This document shows positions 33,812 through 42,036 of a stretch of DNA of 64,000 nt, piece after piece (the stretch's first letter is position 1; every line of letters begins with the position of its first letter). The notes below the pieces were generated by a model that was given only the letters and a program-made list of their open reading frames with translations, was not told the DNA's origin and ran no database searches. The stretch comes from Balneola sp. (GTDB lineage: Bacteria > Bacteroidota > Rhodothermia > Balneolales > Balneolaceae). Location: NCBI GenBank assembly GCA_002696035.1, contig NZQV01000026.1:186001-250000 (forward strand), written 5' to 3'. Position numbers and translations under genes: made by a program.

Positions 33812-34477
33812 ATGAAACTGACTCCGCTTGAAATTAAACAACAGACCTTCGAAAAAAGTCTCCGGGGATATGATACCGCCGATGTACAAGCTTTTCTGAC
33901 CCTTGTTTCCAATGAGTTCGAGCATCTTATGAACAAAAATAAGGAGCTTGAGCAAGAGATCGAGAAGCTGACTGACCGTGTTAAGCACTACGAGCGCGTG
34001 GAAGATGCTCTTCACGAAACTTTGCAAACGGCCAAGGAATCGATGGAGCAAAAAGTGTCCGGAGCACGGCAAGAAGCCAAGAGCATGGTGGAGAAAGCAG
34101 AGATGGAAGCAGATGCTATCATTCAGGATGCCAATCACAACCGGCAGCAGATCCGGCAAAGCATTTTACGATTACTGGATCGCCGGGAAGAGATCATCAA
34201 TGGAATCTCCAATTATCTGGATAATGCCAAAAAATCGGTAGAGCAGTTCAGTAAGGATGAAATGGAGGTTTTTAAACTTCCAAAAGAAGAACAGCTGGAA
34301 GAAGCGATTGAAAGCGCCAGCGAATCCTCTTCGAAGGCAAAATTTATGCTGGATGAGAATGATGACGAAGCGGATGGCTCCGATCAGAACTCCAGGAAAC
34401 TCAGTGAAGAGGAAGAAGACCATGCTTTCCCGCCGGGCAGCGATCGCCTCGACGATATTTTAGATGAAATAGATTAG
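33812..34477 (+). CDS. divIVA: DivIVA-domain coiled-coil protein
   Basis: The 221-residue protein has the DivIVA N-terminal signature 'LTPLEIKQQTFEKSLRGYDT', then 'DVQAFLTLVSNEFEHLM'. A long coiled coil (~residues 35-160) contains 'LEQEIEKLTDRVKHYERVED' and 'AKSMVEKAEMEADAIIQDAN'. The tail is acidic ('EEEEDHAFPPGSDRLDDIL'). DivIVA senses membrane curvature and recruits division or polar-growth factors. It is well known in Gram-positives and also found in Balneolota/Rhodothermota-type lineages. The two upstream membrane proteins may be partners. The next gene (pnp) begins 56 bp later. Confidence 0.9.
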   Translation: MKLTPLEIKQQTFEKSLRGYDTADVQAFLTLVSNEFEHLMNKNKELEQEIEKLTDRVKHYERVEDALHETLQTAKESMEQKVSGARQEAKSMVEKAEMEADAIIQDANHNRQQIRQSILRLLDRREEIINGISNYLDNAKKSVEQFSKDEMEVFKLPKEEQLEEAIESASESSSKAKFMLDENDDEADGSDQNSRKLSEEEEDHAFPPGSDRLDDILDEID

Positions 34478-34533
34478 TACATAGCGTATTTTCAGCGTCT
34501 AAATTTAACACTATTGCCAGCCTTCCACGCTTT

Positions 34534-35370
34534 ATGAACTACGATACAGTTGAAGAATTCCGCACTAAAAGAGACGAAGCCGTTCAATTCATCAAGGGAG
34601 AAACTAACTTCCAGCCAGAATATTTACTGATTCTTGGAACCGGGCTTGGTCAGCTCGCCGATGAGATCGAAGCCGTACATACCATCAGTTACGCTGACAT
34701 TCCCCACTTTCCGGTTTCTACGGTTGAAAGTCATGCCGGGAAATTGATCTTCGGTAAACTCGGCGGTAAAGAAGTTGTAGCCATGCAGGGACGCTTTCAC
34801 TATTACGAAGGCTATACCATGCAACAGATCGCGTTTCCTGTTCGTGTGGCCAAAGCTGTTGGCGCACAAAGCCTGTTGGTGAGTAATGCCGCCGGTGGAC
34901 TGAATACCAATTTCAGTAAAGGCGATATCATGCTTATCAATGACCACATCAACTTTCAGGGAGATAATCCACTGATTGGTCCCAATGATGATGAACTGGG
35001 CCCTCGCTTTCCAGACATGAGCGAACCGTATACAGAGCGACTTTTAGAATTAGCTGAAAATGTAGCGTTGGATCATTCCATTAAAATGCACCAAGGGGTT
35101 TATTTGGCAGTCACCGGCCCAATGCTGGAAACGAAAGCCGAGTATCGCTATATGCGAAATTTAGGGGCTGATGTTGTGGGCATGAGTACCGTGCCTGAAG
35201 TGATCTCAGCCGTTCACATGGGTATGGATGTATTGGGAATTTCAGTGATCACCGACGAATGTTTTCCTGATGCCCTTGAGCCCGTTGATATTGAAGATGT
35301 TCTGGCCGCAGCAGCTATGGCTGAGCCCAAATTAACGCAGGTTATCGTTCAAGTTTTAGAGAGACTCTAA
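34534..35370 (+). CDS. Purine nucleoside phosphorylase (trimeric, PNP-I type)
   Basis: The 278-residue enzyme has blocks 'LLILGTGLGQLADEIE', 'FPVSTVESHAGKLIFGKLGG', 'MQGRFHYYEGYTMQQIAFP', 'LLVSNAAGGLNTNFSKGD' and 'NDHINFQGDNPLIGPND'. The substrate loop 'GPMLETKAEYRYMRNLGADV' leads to 'VGMSTVPEVISAVHMGMDVL'. These match trimeric purine nucleoside phosphorylases (PunA/DeoD-II-like). The enzyme cleaves inosine and guanosine with phosphate to release base and ribose-1-phosphate in the cytoplasm. It lies in the yggS-divIVA gene run. Confidence 0.93.
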   Translation: MNYDTVEEFRTKRDEAVQFIKGETNFQPEYLLILGTGLGQLADEIEAVHTISYADIPHFPVSTVESHAGKLIFGKLGGKEVVAMQGRFHYYEGYTMQQIAFPVRVAKAVGAQSLLVSNAAGGLNTNFSKGDIMLINDHINFQGDNPLIGPNDDELGPRFPDMSEPYTERLLELAENVALDHSIKMHQGVYLAVTGPMLETKAEYRYMRNLGADVVGMSTVPEVISAVHMGMDVLGISVITDECFPDALEPVDIEDVLAAAAMAEPKLTQVIVQVLERL

Positions 35371-35377
35371 CAGCTAT

Positions 35378-35406
35378 TTATCCACAAAAAGCGTAACTTT
35401 TCCACA
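35378..35406. promoter_or_regulatory. Two DnaA-box-like sites upstream of the acidic-protein gene
   Basis: TTATCCACA (35378-35386, perfect consensus) and TTTTCCACA (35398-35406, one mismatch) lie in the same orientation, 20 bp apart. They sit between the pnp stop and the start of the next gene. Two boxes are too few for an origin; DnaA-dependent regulation or titration is possible. Confidence 0.45.
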
Positions 35407-35469
35407 AGGCCTTGCATTATTTGATGCAATTTCTTTTTTATAATAAACACCAACTAATAGCCTGCCTAT

Positions 35470-36246
35470 ATGCCTCAGCATTTTGATGGTTTCGACGATG
35501 AACAGTGGGATGAATTCAAGTGGGAAGCTCATCTGAATGAAGTTGAGAGAAAGAGCGAACAACTACGGAAATTTATAGCCTCAGACCCAAAAGGTAATAT
35601 CCCCCGCTGGCTTACTCTTTTACAGGAAAGCCAAAATGAAGACGATGCTTTTGAGGCGTATGTGGAAGAAGAATTACTCATGGACGAAGCTTACTTCCCC
35701 GAAGATGAGGATGACTGGGAAGATGAAGACGAAGACTTTGACGACGAAGATTTCCTGTTTGGACTGGATGAGTTTTCCAGCCTTGATGACGATGAATTTG
35801 ACGATTTTGATGCCGGTGACGAATGGAAAAGCTTAAGCGATGATTATGTGTATTCCGATTACGCTGAGCTTGAAAGTCTGGACATTTATCTGGATGCCAA
35901 AGATCTTGCGGTTGACATCTTAAGACTGACGGAAGCTTTTCACCCAAAACATCAGACCAAAGAGTTCCAGGAGTTTGTGGATGAGGTTTTGAAGATCGGT
36001 GCAAAAATTGCCGGCGGACATTCCTTCGGTTTCGAACAGGATTACATTGGGGCTAATATTGCATACTCCAAAAAAGCGCTCCACTGTGCCAATCATTCCC
36101 TGGAGCTTCTTCAGGGATTCAAAAAGAAGGGACTGTTCTACAAAAAGCTATATATAGAACTTCACGCTCAGCTATTCGAACTTCGAAATGACATTGGTAT
36201 TTACATCCAGGAGCTGAGAGACCAATTTCATTTGGGACTAGAGTAA
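35470..36246 (+). CDS. Uncharacterised acidic cytoplasmic protein
   Basis: The 258-residue protein has no signal peptide. Residues ~75-125 are an extremely acidic stretch of Asp/Glu/Phe ('DEDDWEDEDEDFDDEDFLFG'), presumably disordered. The C-terminal half is helical ('LDIYLDAKDLAVDILRLTEA', 'IAYSKKALHCANHSLELLQG') and could be a helical bundle. I do not recognise a family. Two DnaA-box-like sites lie in its upstream gap. It ends the plus-strand cluster; repeat element copy C follows. Confidence 0.7.
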   Translation: MPQHFDGFDDEQWDEFKWEAHLNEVERKSEQLRKFIASDPKGNIPRWLTLLQESQNEDDAFEAYVEEELLMDEAYFPEDEDDWEDEDEDFDDEDFLFGLDEFSSLDDDEFDDFDAGDEWKSLSDDYVYSDYAELESLDIYLDAKDLAVDILRLTEAFHPKHQTKEFQEFVDEVLKIGAKIAGGHSFGFEQDYIGANIAYSKKALHCANHSLELLQGFKKKGLFYKKLYIELHAQLFELRNDIGIYIQELRDQFHLGLE

Positions 36247-36323
36247 AAACTCTCCTTAGGTGATATCGTAATGGAACACGGATGTTGCGGATAATCACGA
36301 AAAGGAATGAAGTCTATAAAAAA

Positions 36324-36409
36324 GTAGGGCGGACAGCTTGTCCGCCCATTGTTGAAAGACTAAGTAATTGATTCTTGGTCAAATAAACGGGCAATCTGCC
36401 CGTCCTACG
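36324..36409 (-). repeat. Composite palindromic interspersed element, copy C (reversed)
   Basis: Hairpin 2 type (36327-36347, 9-bp stem, loop gct) comes first and hairpin 1 type (36387-36403, 7-bp stem, loop atc) second, again about 40 bp apart. The ends are gtag and ctacg. Orientation is opposite to copies A and B. It lies between the convergent acidic-protein and asparaginase genes. Confidence 0.85.
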
Positions 36410-36420
36410 AGGGCGTTTGT

Positions 36421-37446
36421 TTAATCTTCCCAGATGCCTACATCTTTGTTGCCTTCAGAATCGATGGCGGCGCGGAACATGGAACCGGTGTTGGTTCGCA
36501 TCGAGAACACTCCGTATTTGTCTACTGCGATGAAGCCGGCATCTCCGGGATTTAGCACCTCATTCACCAAATAGTTCATAGAGGCTTTCAGGTCATTTCC
36601 CTCATATTTGTAGTGAGCAGCAAGCGTATGTGCAGATACGCTCAACATAATTTTCTCACCCCAACCCGTAGCAGAAACCGCCACTTGATCGTTGGCATAG
36701 GTTCCGGAGCCAATGATAGGCACATCACCTACACGACCAAATTTCTTGTTGGTCATGCCGCCGGTGGAAGTTGCCGCAGCGAGATTACCATCTTTATCTT
36801 TAGCTACAGCTCCTACGGTTCCATATTTCCAAGCTTTTTCTTCTGGGGTTTCAAGGAGGTTACTGGATTCCTGTTTTTCCCGCTCCAGCGCTCTTTGCAA
36901 TGAACGGTATCTGCTTTCAGTATAAAAGTATTCGGGATCAACACGTTCTACATCCACTTGGTCGGCAAAAGTTTCTGCCCCCTCGGCCGCAAAAAACACA
37001 TGGCGTGATTCTGTCATCACTTTCCGGGCAAGAGAAATTGGATTCTTCACTGTAGTGACTCCGGTTACCGCGCCCGCATTTAGATTAGAACCATCCATGA
37101 TAGCGGCATCCAGTTCGTTCGTTCCTTCAGAAGTAAAAACTGCTCCCTTTCCGGCATTGTACAATTCATTGTCTTCCAGGTAATTCACCGTTTTTTCGAT
37201 GGCATCAAGAGCTGAACCACCATTTTCAAGAATTTCAGCACCAATAGTAAGCGCTTCTTCCAGTGATTCCATATACGCCTGCTGTCGTTCTTCAGGCATA
37301 TCCTTTGAAACGGCTCCGGCTCCACCATGAAGGGCAATGGACCATTCTTTGGTTTCCGGATTGGTATTATTAGACTGTTCTGTAGGCTGACACGCAACCA
37401 GCAGCAGCACAAATGAATAAGTAAAGATCGTAGTTAGTGTTCTCAT
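36421..37446 (-). CDS. Isoaspartyl peptidase / plant-type L-asparaginase, lipoprotein
   Basis: The 341-residue Ntn-hydrolase precursor has a lipobox 'LLVAC' (Cys19), then 'WSIALHGGAGAVSKDMPEE', the family opening. 'LYNAGKGAVFTSEGTNELDA' and 'MDGSNLNAGAVTGV' follow. The autoproteolytic nucleophile Thr (about residue 210) lies in 'YGTVGAVAKDKDGNLAAATS', with the downstream 'TGGMTNKKFGRVGDVPIIGS'. The enzyme self-cleaves into alpha and beta chains and hydrolyses beta-aspartyl peptides or asparagine. The lipoprotein signal places it in the periplasm or on a membrane. Monocistronic. Confidence 0.93.
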   Translation of the reverse strand: MRTLTTIFTYSFVLLLVACQPTEQSNNTNPETKEWSIALHGGAGAVSKDMPEERQQAYMESLEEALTIGAEILENGGSALDAIEKTVNYLEDNELYNAGKGAVFTSEGTNELDAAIMDGSNLNAGAVTGVTTVKNPISLARKVMTESRHVFFAAEGAETFADQVDVERVDPEYFYTESRYRSLQRALEREKQESSNLLETPEEKAWKYGTVGAVAKDKDGNLAAATSTGGMTNKKFGRVGDVPIIGSGTYANDQVAVSATGWGEKIMLSVSAHTLAAHYKYEGNDLKASMNYLVNEVLNPGDAGFIAVDKYGVFSMRTNTGSMFRAAIDSEGNKDVGIWED

Positions 37447-37639
37447 AGCTATAATTGATTAGGTTTCAATAGATTATACCACGGTTTTTCTCAAGATTAA
37501 AGTTCGGGTTTCCCCATTTACCGTTTTTAATCACATCGCCTCTCCATTCACCGAACAAATTCACCCATTCATCGAAAAGATTTCTTCCGATTCGTGTACC
37601 TTCTTTTCTTTGGGGTGAACTAAAACTAATTGCATTACC

Positions 37640-38296
37640 ATGAAACGGAATTTTTCTAAAATCGCACTATTCAGCGTTTTGTTATTCGGCCTTTCCGGTT
37701 GTTTTCTAAAATCAGTTCACCCGCTTGTTTCCGATACCGAAGCCATTGAATTTGATCAGGTGAAAGGAACATGGGAAAGTGAAGACGAACGATTCACGTT
37801 CATTAAAGAAGGAGAGTGGGAGGATGTAACCTTTAATGATATACAAGGGCAAGATCTTAGTGTAACCATGTCTGACACAGGAACTGATTCTTCCCACAAA
37901 TCAAACCCATCCTACCTCGTTCTCTATGAAGATCTAACAAAAGAAGATCCGGACAGTGTGTATTTCATTGGTAAATTTATTCAGTTAAAGCAAGAATTCT
38001 ACCTTGATCTTTATCCCCTTGACGCTTTTGATCTCGATTTTAGGTCGAGCCATTTTTTGCCGGTTCATACCTTTTCAAAAGTTGAACTTTGGGCCGACAG
38101 TATTTCCATACATTTATTTCGTGACTCTTGGATCGAAGACCAAATTCGGGATCACAAAGTGCGCATTAAACATGAGGCGCTGGAAGAAGGAATTTTGATC
38201 ACAGCATCGACGGAAGAGTTGCAGCAATTCATCAAAAAATACGGAACTGTTACAGAAGCTTACCGAGATCCCATTTCTTTAAAGCGTGTGAATTAA
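37640..38296 (+). CDS. Lipoprotein co-transcribed with a LytS/LytTR pair
   Basis: The 218-residue lipoprotein has lipobox 'GLSGC' (Cys21). The mature region is beta-rich ('SYLVLYEDLTKEDPDSVYFI', 'FIQLKQEFYLDLYP', 'HKVRIKHEALEEGILITAST'), possibly a lipocalin/Cpxa-like beta barrel, but I assign no family. Its stop (TAA) is followed directly by the ATG of the LytS-type kinase, so translation is coupled. This suggests it serves as an input or accessory factor for that kinase. Confidence 0.72.
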   Translation: MKRNFSKIALFSVLLFGLSGCFLKSVHPLVSDTEAIEFDQVKGTWESEDERFTFIKEGEWEDVTFNDIQGQDLSVTMSDTGTDSSHKSNPSYLVLYEDLTKEDPDSVYFIGKFIQLKQEFYLDLYPLDAFDLDFRSSHFLPVHTFSKVELWADSISIHLFRDSWIEDQIRDHKVRIKHEALEEGILITASTEELQQFIKKYGTVTEAYRDPISLKRVN

Positions 38297-39328
38297 ATGA
38301 AGCTTCCTGATATCAATATCAAAAAACTATTTCTATATCTCGTGTTCTGGGCAATTTCCTTTTATGTCGGGTTGGAGCTCTTTAGCCGGACAGATGAAAT
38401 TCGTGCCATCGATGTCGTCTACACCTTACTTTTCATGTTGCCTTTTGTTTTTGTCGTTTCAGTTCATGCCTTTCACCTGGTACCCAATTATTTGGCAAAA
38501 TCCATGTTTTGGGCTTATGGTTTGACATTATTGTGTCTTTTGGGGACCATTTTTCCCATCTATAATTTTTCATATCTCATTCTTTCTGAATGGTTCTTTC
38601 CCCAATATTATCTGGTTGGAAACTACACTCCTTTTGAAGTCATGGGTTTTGGACTGCTTTTCATTCTTATCAGTTCTTCTTTAGAATTCGCCCGGTCTTG
38701 GTTTGAAGGTCTTCAGGCTAAGAATCGAGTTTCAGAATTAGAGACCGAGAAAGTGGCGTCAGAACTGAAAGCGTTGAGGGCGCAGGTGAATCCGCATTTT
38801 CTATTCAATTCATTGAATACCATTTACAGTGAGGCACTCAAAAGATCGGAGAAAGCTCCTAAACTGATCCTCAAGCTTTCTGATATGCTACGCTATGTAG
38901 TGGATAAAATGGATCAGGATAGAGTTTTACTTCAGGAAGAGATCGACTATCTCAAGAATTTTGCAGAGCTTCACAAAGAAAGACTGAATGAGCCTTCTAA
39001 GGTGAAATTTATACTTTCAGGAGATTTTAATTCCTATAAAATTTCACCATTGTTGCTGCTCAACTTTGTAGAGAATAGTTTTAAACATGCTGACCTGACT
39101 GAGGATAATGCCTTTATCTCCATTGAGATCTCAACAAAAGGGAAAGTACTTATTTTAAAATGTTCGAACTCTTTTTACGGAGATTCATCTTTAAAGGATA
39201 AGTCTTCCGGTTCCGGAATCGAGAACGCAAAACGTCGGCTGGAGCTTTCTTATCCCGATCGGCATTATTTGCATATTGGGAAGTCCGAAAACACCTATCA
39301 CCTTGAACTTAAGCTGGAGTTGGATTGA
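38297..39328 (+). CDS. LytS-type (His_kinase) membrane sensor kinase
   Basis: The 343-residue kinase has four hydrophobic segments in residues ~10-135 and no large extracytoplasmic loop. A short coiled coil ('LETEKVASELKALRAQ') leads to the PF06580 signature 'QVNPHFLFNSLNTIYSEA' with the phospho-accepting His. The ATPase region shows 'LLLLNFVENSFKHADLTED' and 'SSGSGIENAKRRLELSYP'. It pairs with the LytTR regulator whose ATG overlaps its stop by one base (TGATG). Such systems usually respond to envelope or nutrient signals. Confidence 0.93.
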   Translation: MKLPDINIKKLFLYLVFWAISFYVGLELFSRTDEIRAIDVVYTLLFMLPFVFVVSVHAFHLVPNYLAKSMFWAYGLTLLCLLGTIFPIYNFSYLILSEWFFPQYYLVGNYTPFEVMGFGLLFILISSSLEFARSWFEGLQAKNRVSELETEKVASELKALRAQVNPHFLFNSLNTIYSEALKRSEKAPKLILKLSDMLRYVVDKMDQDRVLLQEEIDYLKNFAELHKERLNEPSKVKFILSGDFNSYKISPLLLLNFVENSFKHADLTEDNAFISIEISTKGKVLILKCSNSFYGDSSLKDKSSGSGIENAKRRLELSYPDRHYLHIGKSENTYHLELKLELD

Positions 39329-40002
39329 TGCGCTGCCTGATCATAGACGACGAACCTGCCGCCCGTGATATTCTCAAAACCTACCTTTCTGACACGGAGG
39401 AAGTACAACTTATTGGGGAGTGTAAAAATGCACTGGAGGCGAGAACACTACTAAAAGAACACGATATCGACCTCATATTTCTCGACATAAACATGCCACG
39501 GCTGTCGGGGATCGACTTTCTCAAAACGCTGGATCATCCACCCAAAGTCATTTTGACAACCGCCTATTCTGAGTATGCCCTGGAAAGCTATGAACTGAAT
39601 GTAATCGACTATTTGCTTAAACCTTTTTCCTTTGAACGGTTCTTAAAAGCGGTAGAGAAAGCAGGCCGAACCCTATCGGAAACTAATTCTGATACGGAAT
39701 ACATCACCATAAAAGCGGATGGGAAGTTATACCGGCTTCATTACGGGGAGATCTTATTTGCCGAAAGTCAGGGTGATTATCTTACGGTTCACACCAAAAA
39801 TGAAAAGATCACTTTTTACCAAACGCTGAAAGACTTTTGCGACCGTTTGCCGGAAAGTCAATTTGTCCGAATTCACCGCTCGTACCTCGTCTCGCTTTTG
39901 CATATCAATTTTATTGAGGGGAATCTGGTACAGATAGCTGACCATAAACTACCGATCGGAAATTCCTATAAAGAGGCTTTCATTAAAAAATATACGGCAT
40001 AA
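39328..40002 (+). CDS. LytTR-family response regulator
   Basis: The 224-residue protein starts at ATG 39328, sharing one base with the kinase stop; a TTG one codon earlier is not needed. It has a receiver with 'LIIDDEPAARDILKTYL', phospho-Asp53 in 'LIFLDINMPRLSGIDFL', 'TTAYSEYALESYELNVIDYL' and 'KPFSFERFLKAVEKA'. The LytTR DNA-binding domain follows: 'YITIKADGKLYRLHYGEILF', 'FVRIHRSYLVSLLHI' and 'IADHKLPIGNSYKEAFIK'. It binds promoters as a dimer on paired direct repeats. Its targets are not identifiable here. A bidirectional terminator follows. Confidence 0.94.
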   Translation: MRCLIIDDEPAARDILKTYLSDTEEVQLIGECKNALEARTLLKEHDIDLIFLDINMPRLSGIDFLKTLDHPPKVILTTAYSEYALESYELNVIDYLLKPFSFERFLKAVEKAGRTLSETNSDTEYITIKADGKLYRLHYGEILFAESQGDYLTVHTKNEKITFYQTLKDFCDRLPESQFVRIHRSYLVSLLHINFIEGNLVQIADHKLPIGNSYKEAFIKKYTA

Positions 40003-40003
40003 A

Positions 40004-40034
40004 AAAAGGCAACCGCTATCAACAGTTGCCTTTT
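40004..40034. terminator. Bidirectional intrinsic terminator
   Basis: A 10-bp stem (40004-40013 / 40025-40034) has A-rich and T-rich sides and an 11-nt loop, between the LytTR gene and the convergent yceI gene. It serves both. Confidence 0.85.
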
Positions 40035-40064
40035 GGTTTTCGGGGTACAAATATGAAACAATGT

Positions 40065-40604
40065 TTAAGCTTCTTCAGCTACTTGCTCTACAACCTGGAC
40101 GTTCATGTGCAGCTTCACATTGTCGCCAACAACTACGTTACCGGCTTCCGTTACTGCATTCCATTTCAGGTTAAATTCTTTACGATTTATGGTTCCGTTG
40201 ATCTCAAAACCAGCTTTGGTTTGTCCGTATGGATCGCCAACCGTTCCGCCGTGTGTTACATCCAAAGTCACTTCTTTGGTGATGTCACGGATGGTAAGGT
40301 TCCCGGTCAGTTCGTAATCATCCCCACCGGTATTTTTGAAAGAGGTAGACTCAAATTTCATTTTCGGGAATTCCTCTGCATTGAAGAAATCATCTGATTT
40401 CAGGTGTGTATCACGATCTGTCTGATTGGTGTCAATGCTGTCAATATCTGCTTCAAAAGTAACCTTTGCGCCTTCAAAAGAATCCCCTTTTGTTTCTATC
40501 GATCCGTTAAAAGAACGGAAATAGCCTGTTACGGTGGAGATCACCAGGTGCTTTACTTTAAATTGAATTTCGGAGTGGGTCGGGTCAATATTCCAAGTTG
40601 CCAT
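40065..40604 (-). CDS. YceI-family lipocalin-like protein
   Basis: The 179-residue protein has the complete YceI beta-barrel pattern: 'WNIDPTHSEIQFKVKHLVIS', 'VTGYFRSFNGSIETKGD', 'DRDTHLKSDDFFNAEEFPKM', 'LTGNLTIRDITKEVTLDVTH' and 'RKEFNLKWNAVTEAGNVVVG'. Family members bind polyisoprenoid or amphiphilic ligands. No signal peptide is present, so this copy is probably cytoplasmic, unlike the periplasmic E. coli protein. Monocistronic, convergent with the LytTR operon and divergent from doxX. Confidence 0.93.
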   Translation of the reverse strand: MATWNIDPTHSEIQFKVKHLVISTVTGYFRSFNGSIETKGDSFEGAKVTFEADIDSIDTNQTDRDTHLKSDDFFNAEEFPKMKFESTSFKNTGGDDYELTGNLTIRDITKEVTLDVTHGGTVGDPYGQTKAGFEINGTINRKEFNLKWNAVTEAGNVVVGDNVKLHMNVQVVEQVAEEA

Positions 40605-40703
40605 AATAATATGTATTACCTAATTGATTAGTGTTAAATAGTTTAATGTTGAACTAAATATACGCACTTATAACATCACCGCGCAATAGAAAGTTCCTAT
40701 CGG

Positions 40704-40717
40704 TTCAATTGATTGAA
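40704..40717. promoter_or_regulatory. Palindromic operator candidate between divergent yceI and doxX
   Basis: ttcaattgattgaa is a 6-bp-arm palindrome in the 245-bp divergent gap. Its form is like operators of MarR/HxlR-type repressors. No such regulator gene lies in the window, so this is suggestive only. Confidence 0.35.
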
Positions 40718-40849
40718 TTGGTTCAATAATTCATGCCACAACCCCTTAAGTTTCAGGTTAGATATATTTTCCACGAAAGCCTTGGGATGAAACGACCTAG
40801 CCTAAAACAGGGTTCTCAATATTGACTTTTAACCTCGATCTATTCCGCC

Positions 40850-41260
40850 ATGTTCAAAAAACTATTATCAACGAATGCCGATAAATTTATAAGCCTTAAT
40901 TATTCTCTCTTTTTACTTCGCTTTGGAGCCGGTGCGCTCATTTTCACGCATGGCTTACCTAAACTAATGAAGGTTTTTTCCGGTGATTTTTCATTTGCAG
41001 ATCCCATTGGAATTGGACCTGAACTTTCTATGATCCTTGCTGCTTTTGCGGAAGGTATCTGCGGATTATTTGTAGCCCTTGGACTCTGGACACGCTTTGC
41101 TGCTATTGTTCTTTCCATCAATATGGCGGTAGCGTTCTTTTTTGCCCATGCGGGAGATCCATTCAGCACAAAAGAAAAATCGCTGCTGTTTCTGCTCATG
41201 TTTGTTGTGATCCTCTTTACCGGAGCCGGCAAATACTCTATCGACCAAAAATTGAGCTGA
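40850..41260 (+). CDS. DoxX-family membrane protein
   Basis: The 136-residue four-helix membrane protein has 'YSLFLLRFGAGALIFTHGLP', 'ILAAFAEGICGLFVALGLWT', 'RFAAIVLSINMAVAFFFAHA' and 'LLFLLMFVVILFTGAGKYSI', the DoxX layout. Family members are linked to thiol/oxidative stress or quinone-linked oxidoreduction, but roles vary. It is divergent from yceI, which in some bacteria shares regulation with doxX-like genes. Confidence 0.87.
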   Translation: MFKKLLSTNADKFISLNYSLFLLRFGAGALIFTHGLPKLMKVFSGDFSFADPIGIGPELSMILAAFAEGICGLFVALGLWTRFAAIVLSINMAVAFFFAHAGDPFSTKEKSLLFLLMFVVILFTGAGKYSIDQKLS

Positions 41261-41305
41261 TTTAACCTTTTAAGTTTGTAAAAACAGCTCTAAACCTACA
41301 TATCC

Positions 41306-41327
41306 TTCAGTTTTGCTTCAAACTTGG
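41306..41327 (+). promoter_or_regulatory. OmpR-type direct-repeat operator upstream of the response regulator
   Basis: Two 11-bp units, ttcagttttgc and ttcaaacttgg, lie in phase, followed by a -7-like TATCTTAG (41332-41339) just before the ATG at 41347. tccttcagtttt (41303-41314) recurs exactly at 43318-43329, upstream of the receptor gene. Eleven-base phasing is what OmpR/PhoB dimers bind in tandem. Likely autoregulation. Confidence 0.6.
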
Positions 41328-41346
41328 GTGTTATCTTAGTAGCGAT

Positions 41347-42036
41347 ATGAAATTACTTATCGTTGAAGATAATGCCGACCTGCTGGATAACATCCTGACT
41401 TACCTTAAACGGGAGGGCTATCTTTGCGAGACGGCTCAGAATTATGATGAAGCCTTCGACAAGATCATGTCCTACACCTATGATGTCGTACTCATTGATA
41501 TCATGATCCCGGGTGGCAACGGCCTTCAGGTTTTACGGGAACTGAAGTCGGTCAACCCCGAAACCGGCACCATCATTATTTCTGCCAAAAACTCTCTGGA
41601 CGATAAAGTTCAGGGACTGGAGCTTGGCGCCGACGATTATCTCACCAAGCCCTTTCAGCTTGCGGAACTTCAGGCACGGATCAAAGCGGTAAATCGTCGC
41701 AATAATCTTGGGGGTACTGAAATTGTTCGCGTTAACGAGATCTCCATCAACACCAAAACTATGGAGGTTACAGCAGATGATACCCCCGTTGACCTGACGC
41801 CCAAGGAGTACGAGCTGCTGGTGTATTTTGCCTCCAATAAAAATCACGTGCTTTCCAAGCAGACCATTGCCGAGCATCTTTGGGGAGATTATGTAGATCA
41901 TCTCGATAACCTGGATTTTGTGTATCAACACATCAAAAATCTTCGCAAAAAACTGGTGAATGCCGGGGCACAGAATTACATCGAAAGTGTGTATAGTATT
42001 GGCTATAAGTTGAATACAACGCCGAAAACCGCATGA
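41347..42036 (+). CDS. OmpR/PhoB-family response regulator (receptor-linked)
   Basis: The 229-residue protein has a receiver with 'LLIVEDNADLLDNILTYLKR', phospho-Asp51 in 'VVLIDIMIPGGNGLQVLREL', 'IIISAKNSLDDKVQGLELGA' and 'DDYLTKPFQLAELQARIKAV'. The winged-helix part is 'VDLTPKEYELLVYFASNKNH', 'HLDNLDFVYQHIKNLRKKLV' and 'NYIESVYSIGYKLN'. It overlaps the kinase gene by 4 bp. A tandem 11-bp repeat lies at 41306-41327 and a matching one before the outer-membrane receptor at 43414, so this regulator probably controls both itself and the receptor. Confidence 0.95.
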   Translation: MKLLIVEDNADLLDNILTYLKREGYLCETAQNYDEAFDKIMSYTYDVVLIDIMIPGGNGLQVLRELKSVNPETGTIIISAKNSLDDKVQGLELGADDYLTKPFQLAELQARIKAVNRRNNLGGTEIVRVNEISINTKTMEVTADDTPVDLTPKEYELLVYFASNKNHVLSKQTIAEHLWGDYVDHLDNLDFVYQHIKNLRKKLVNAGAQNYIESVYSIGYKLNTTPKTA

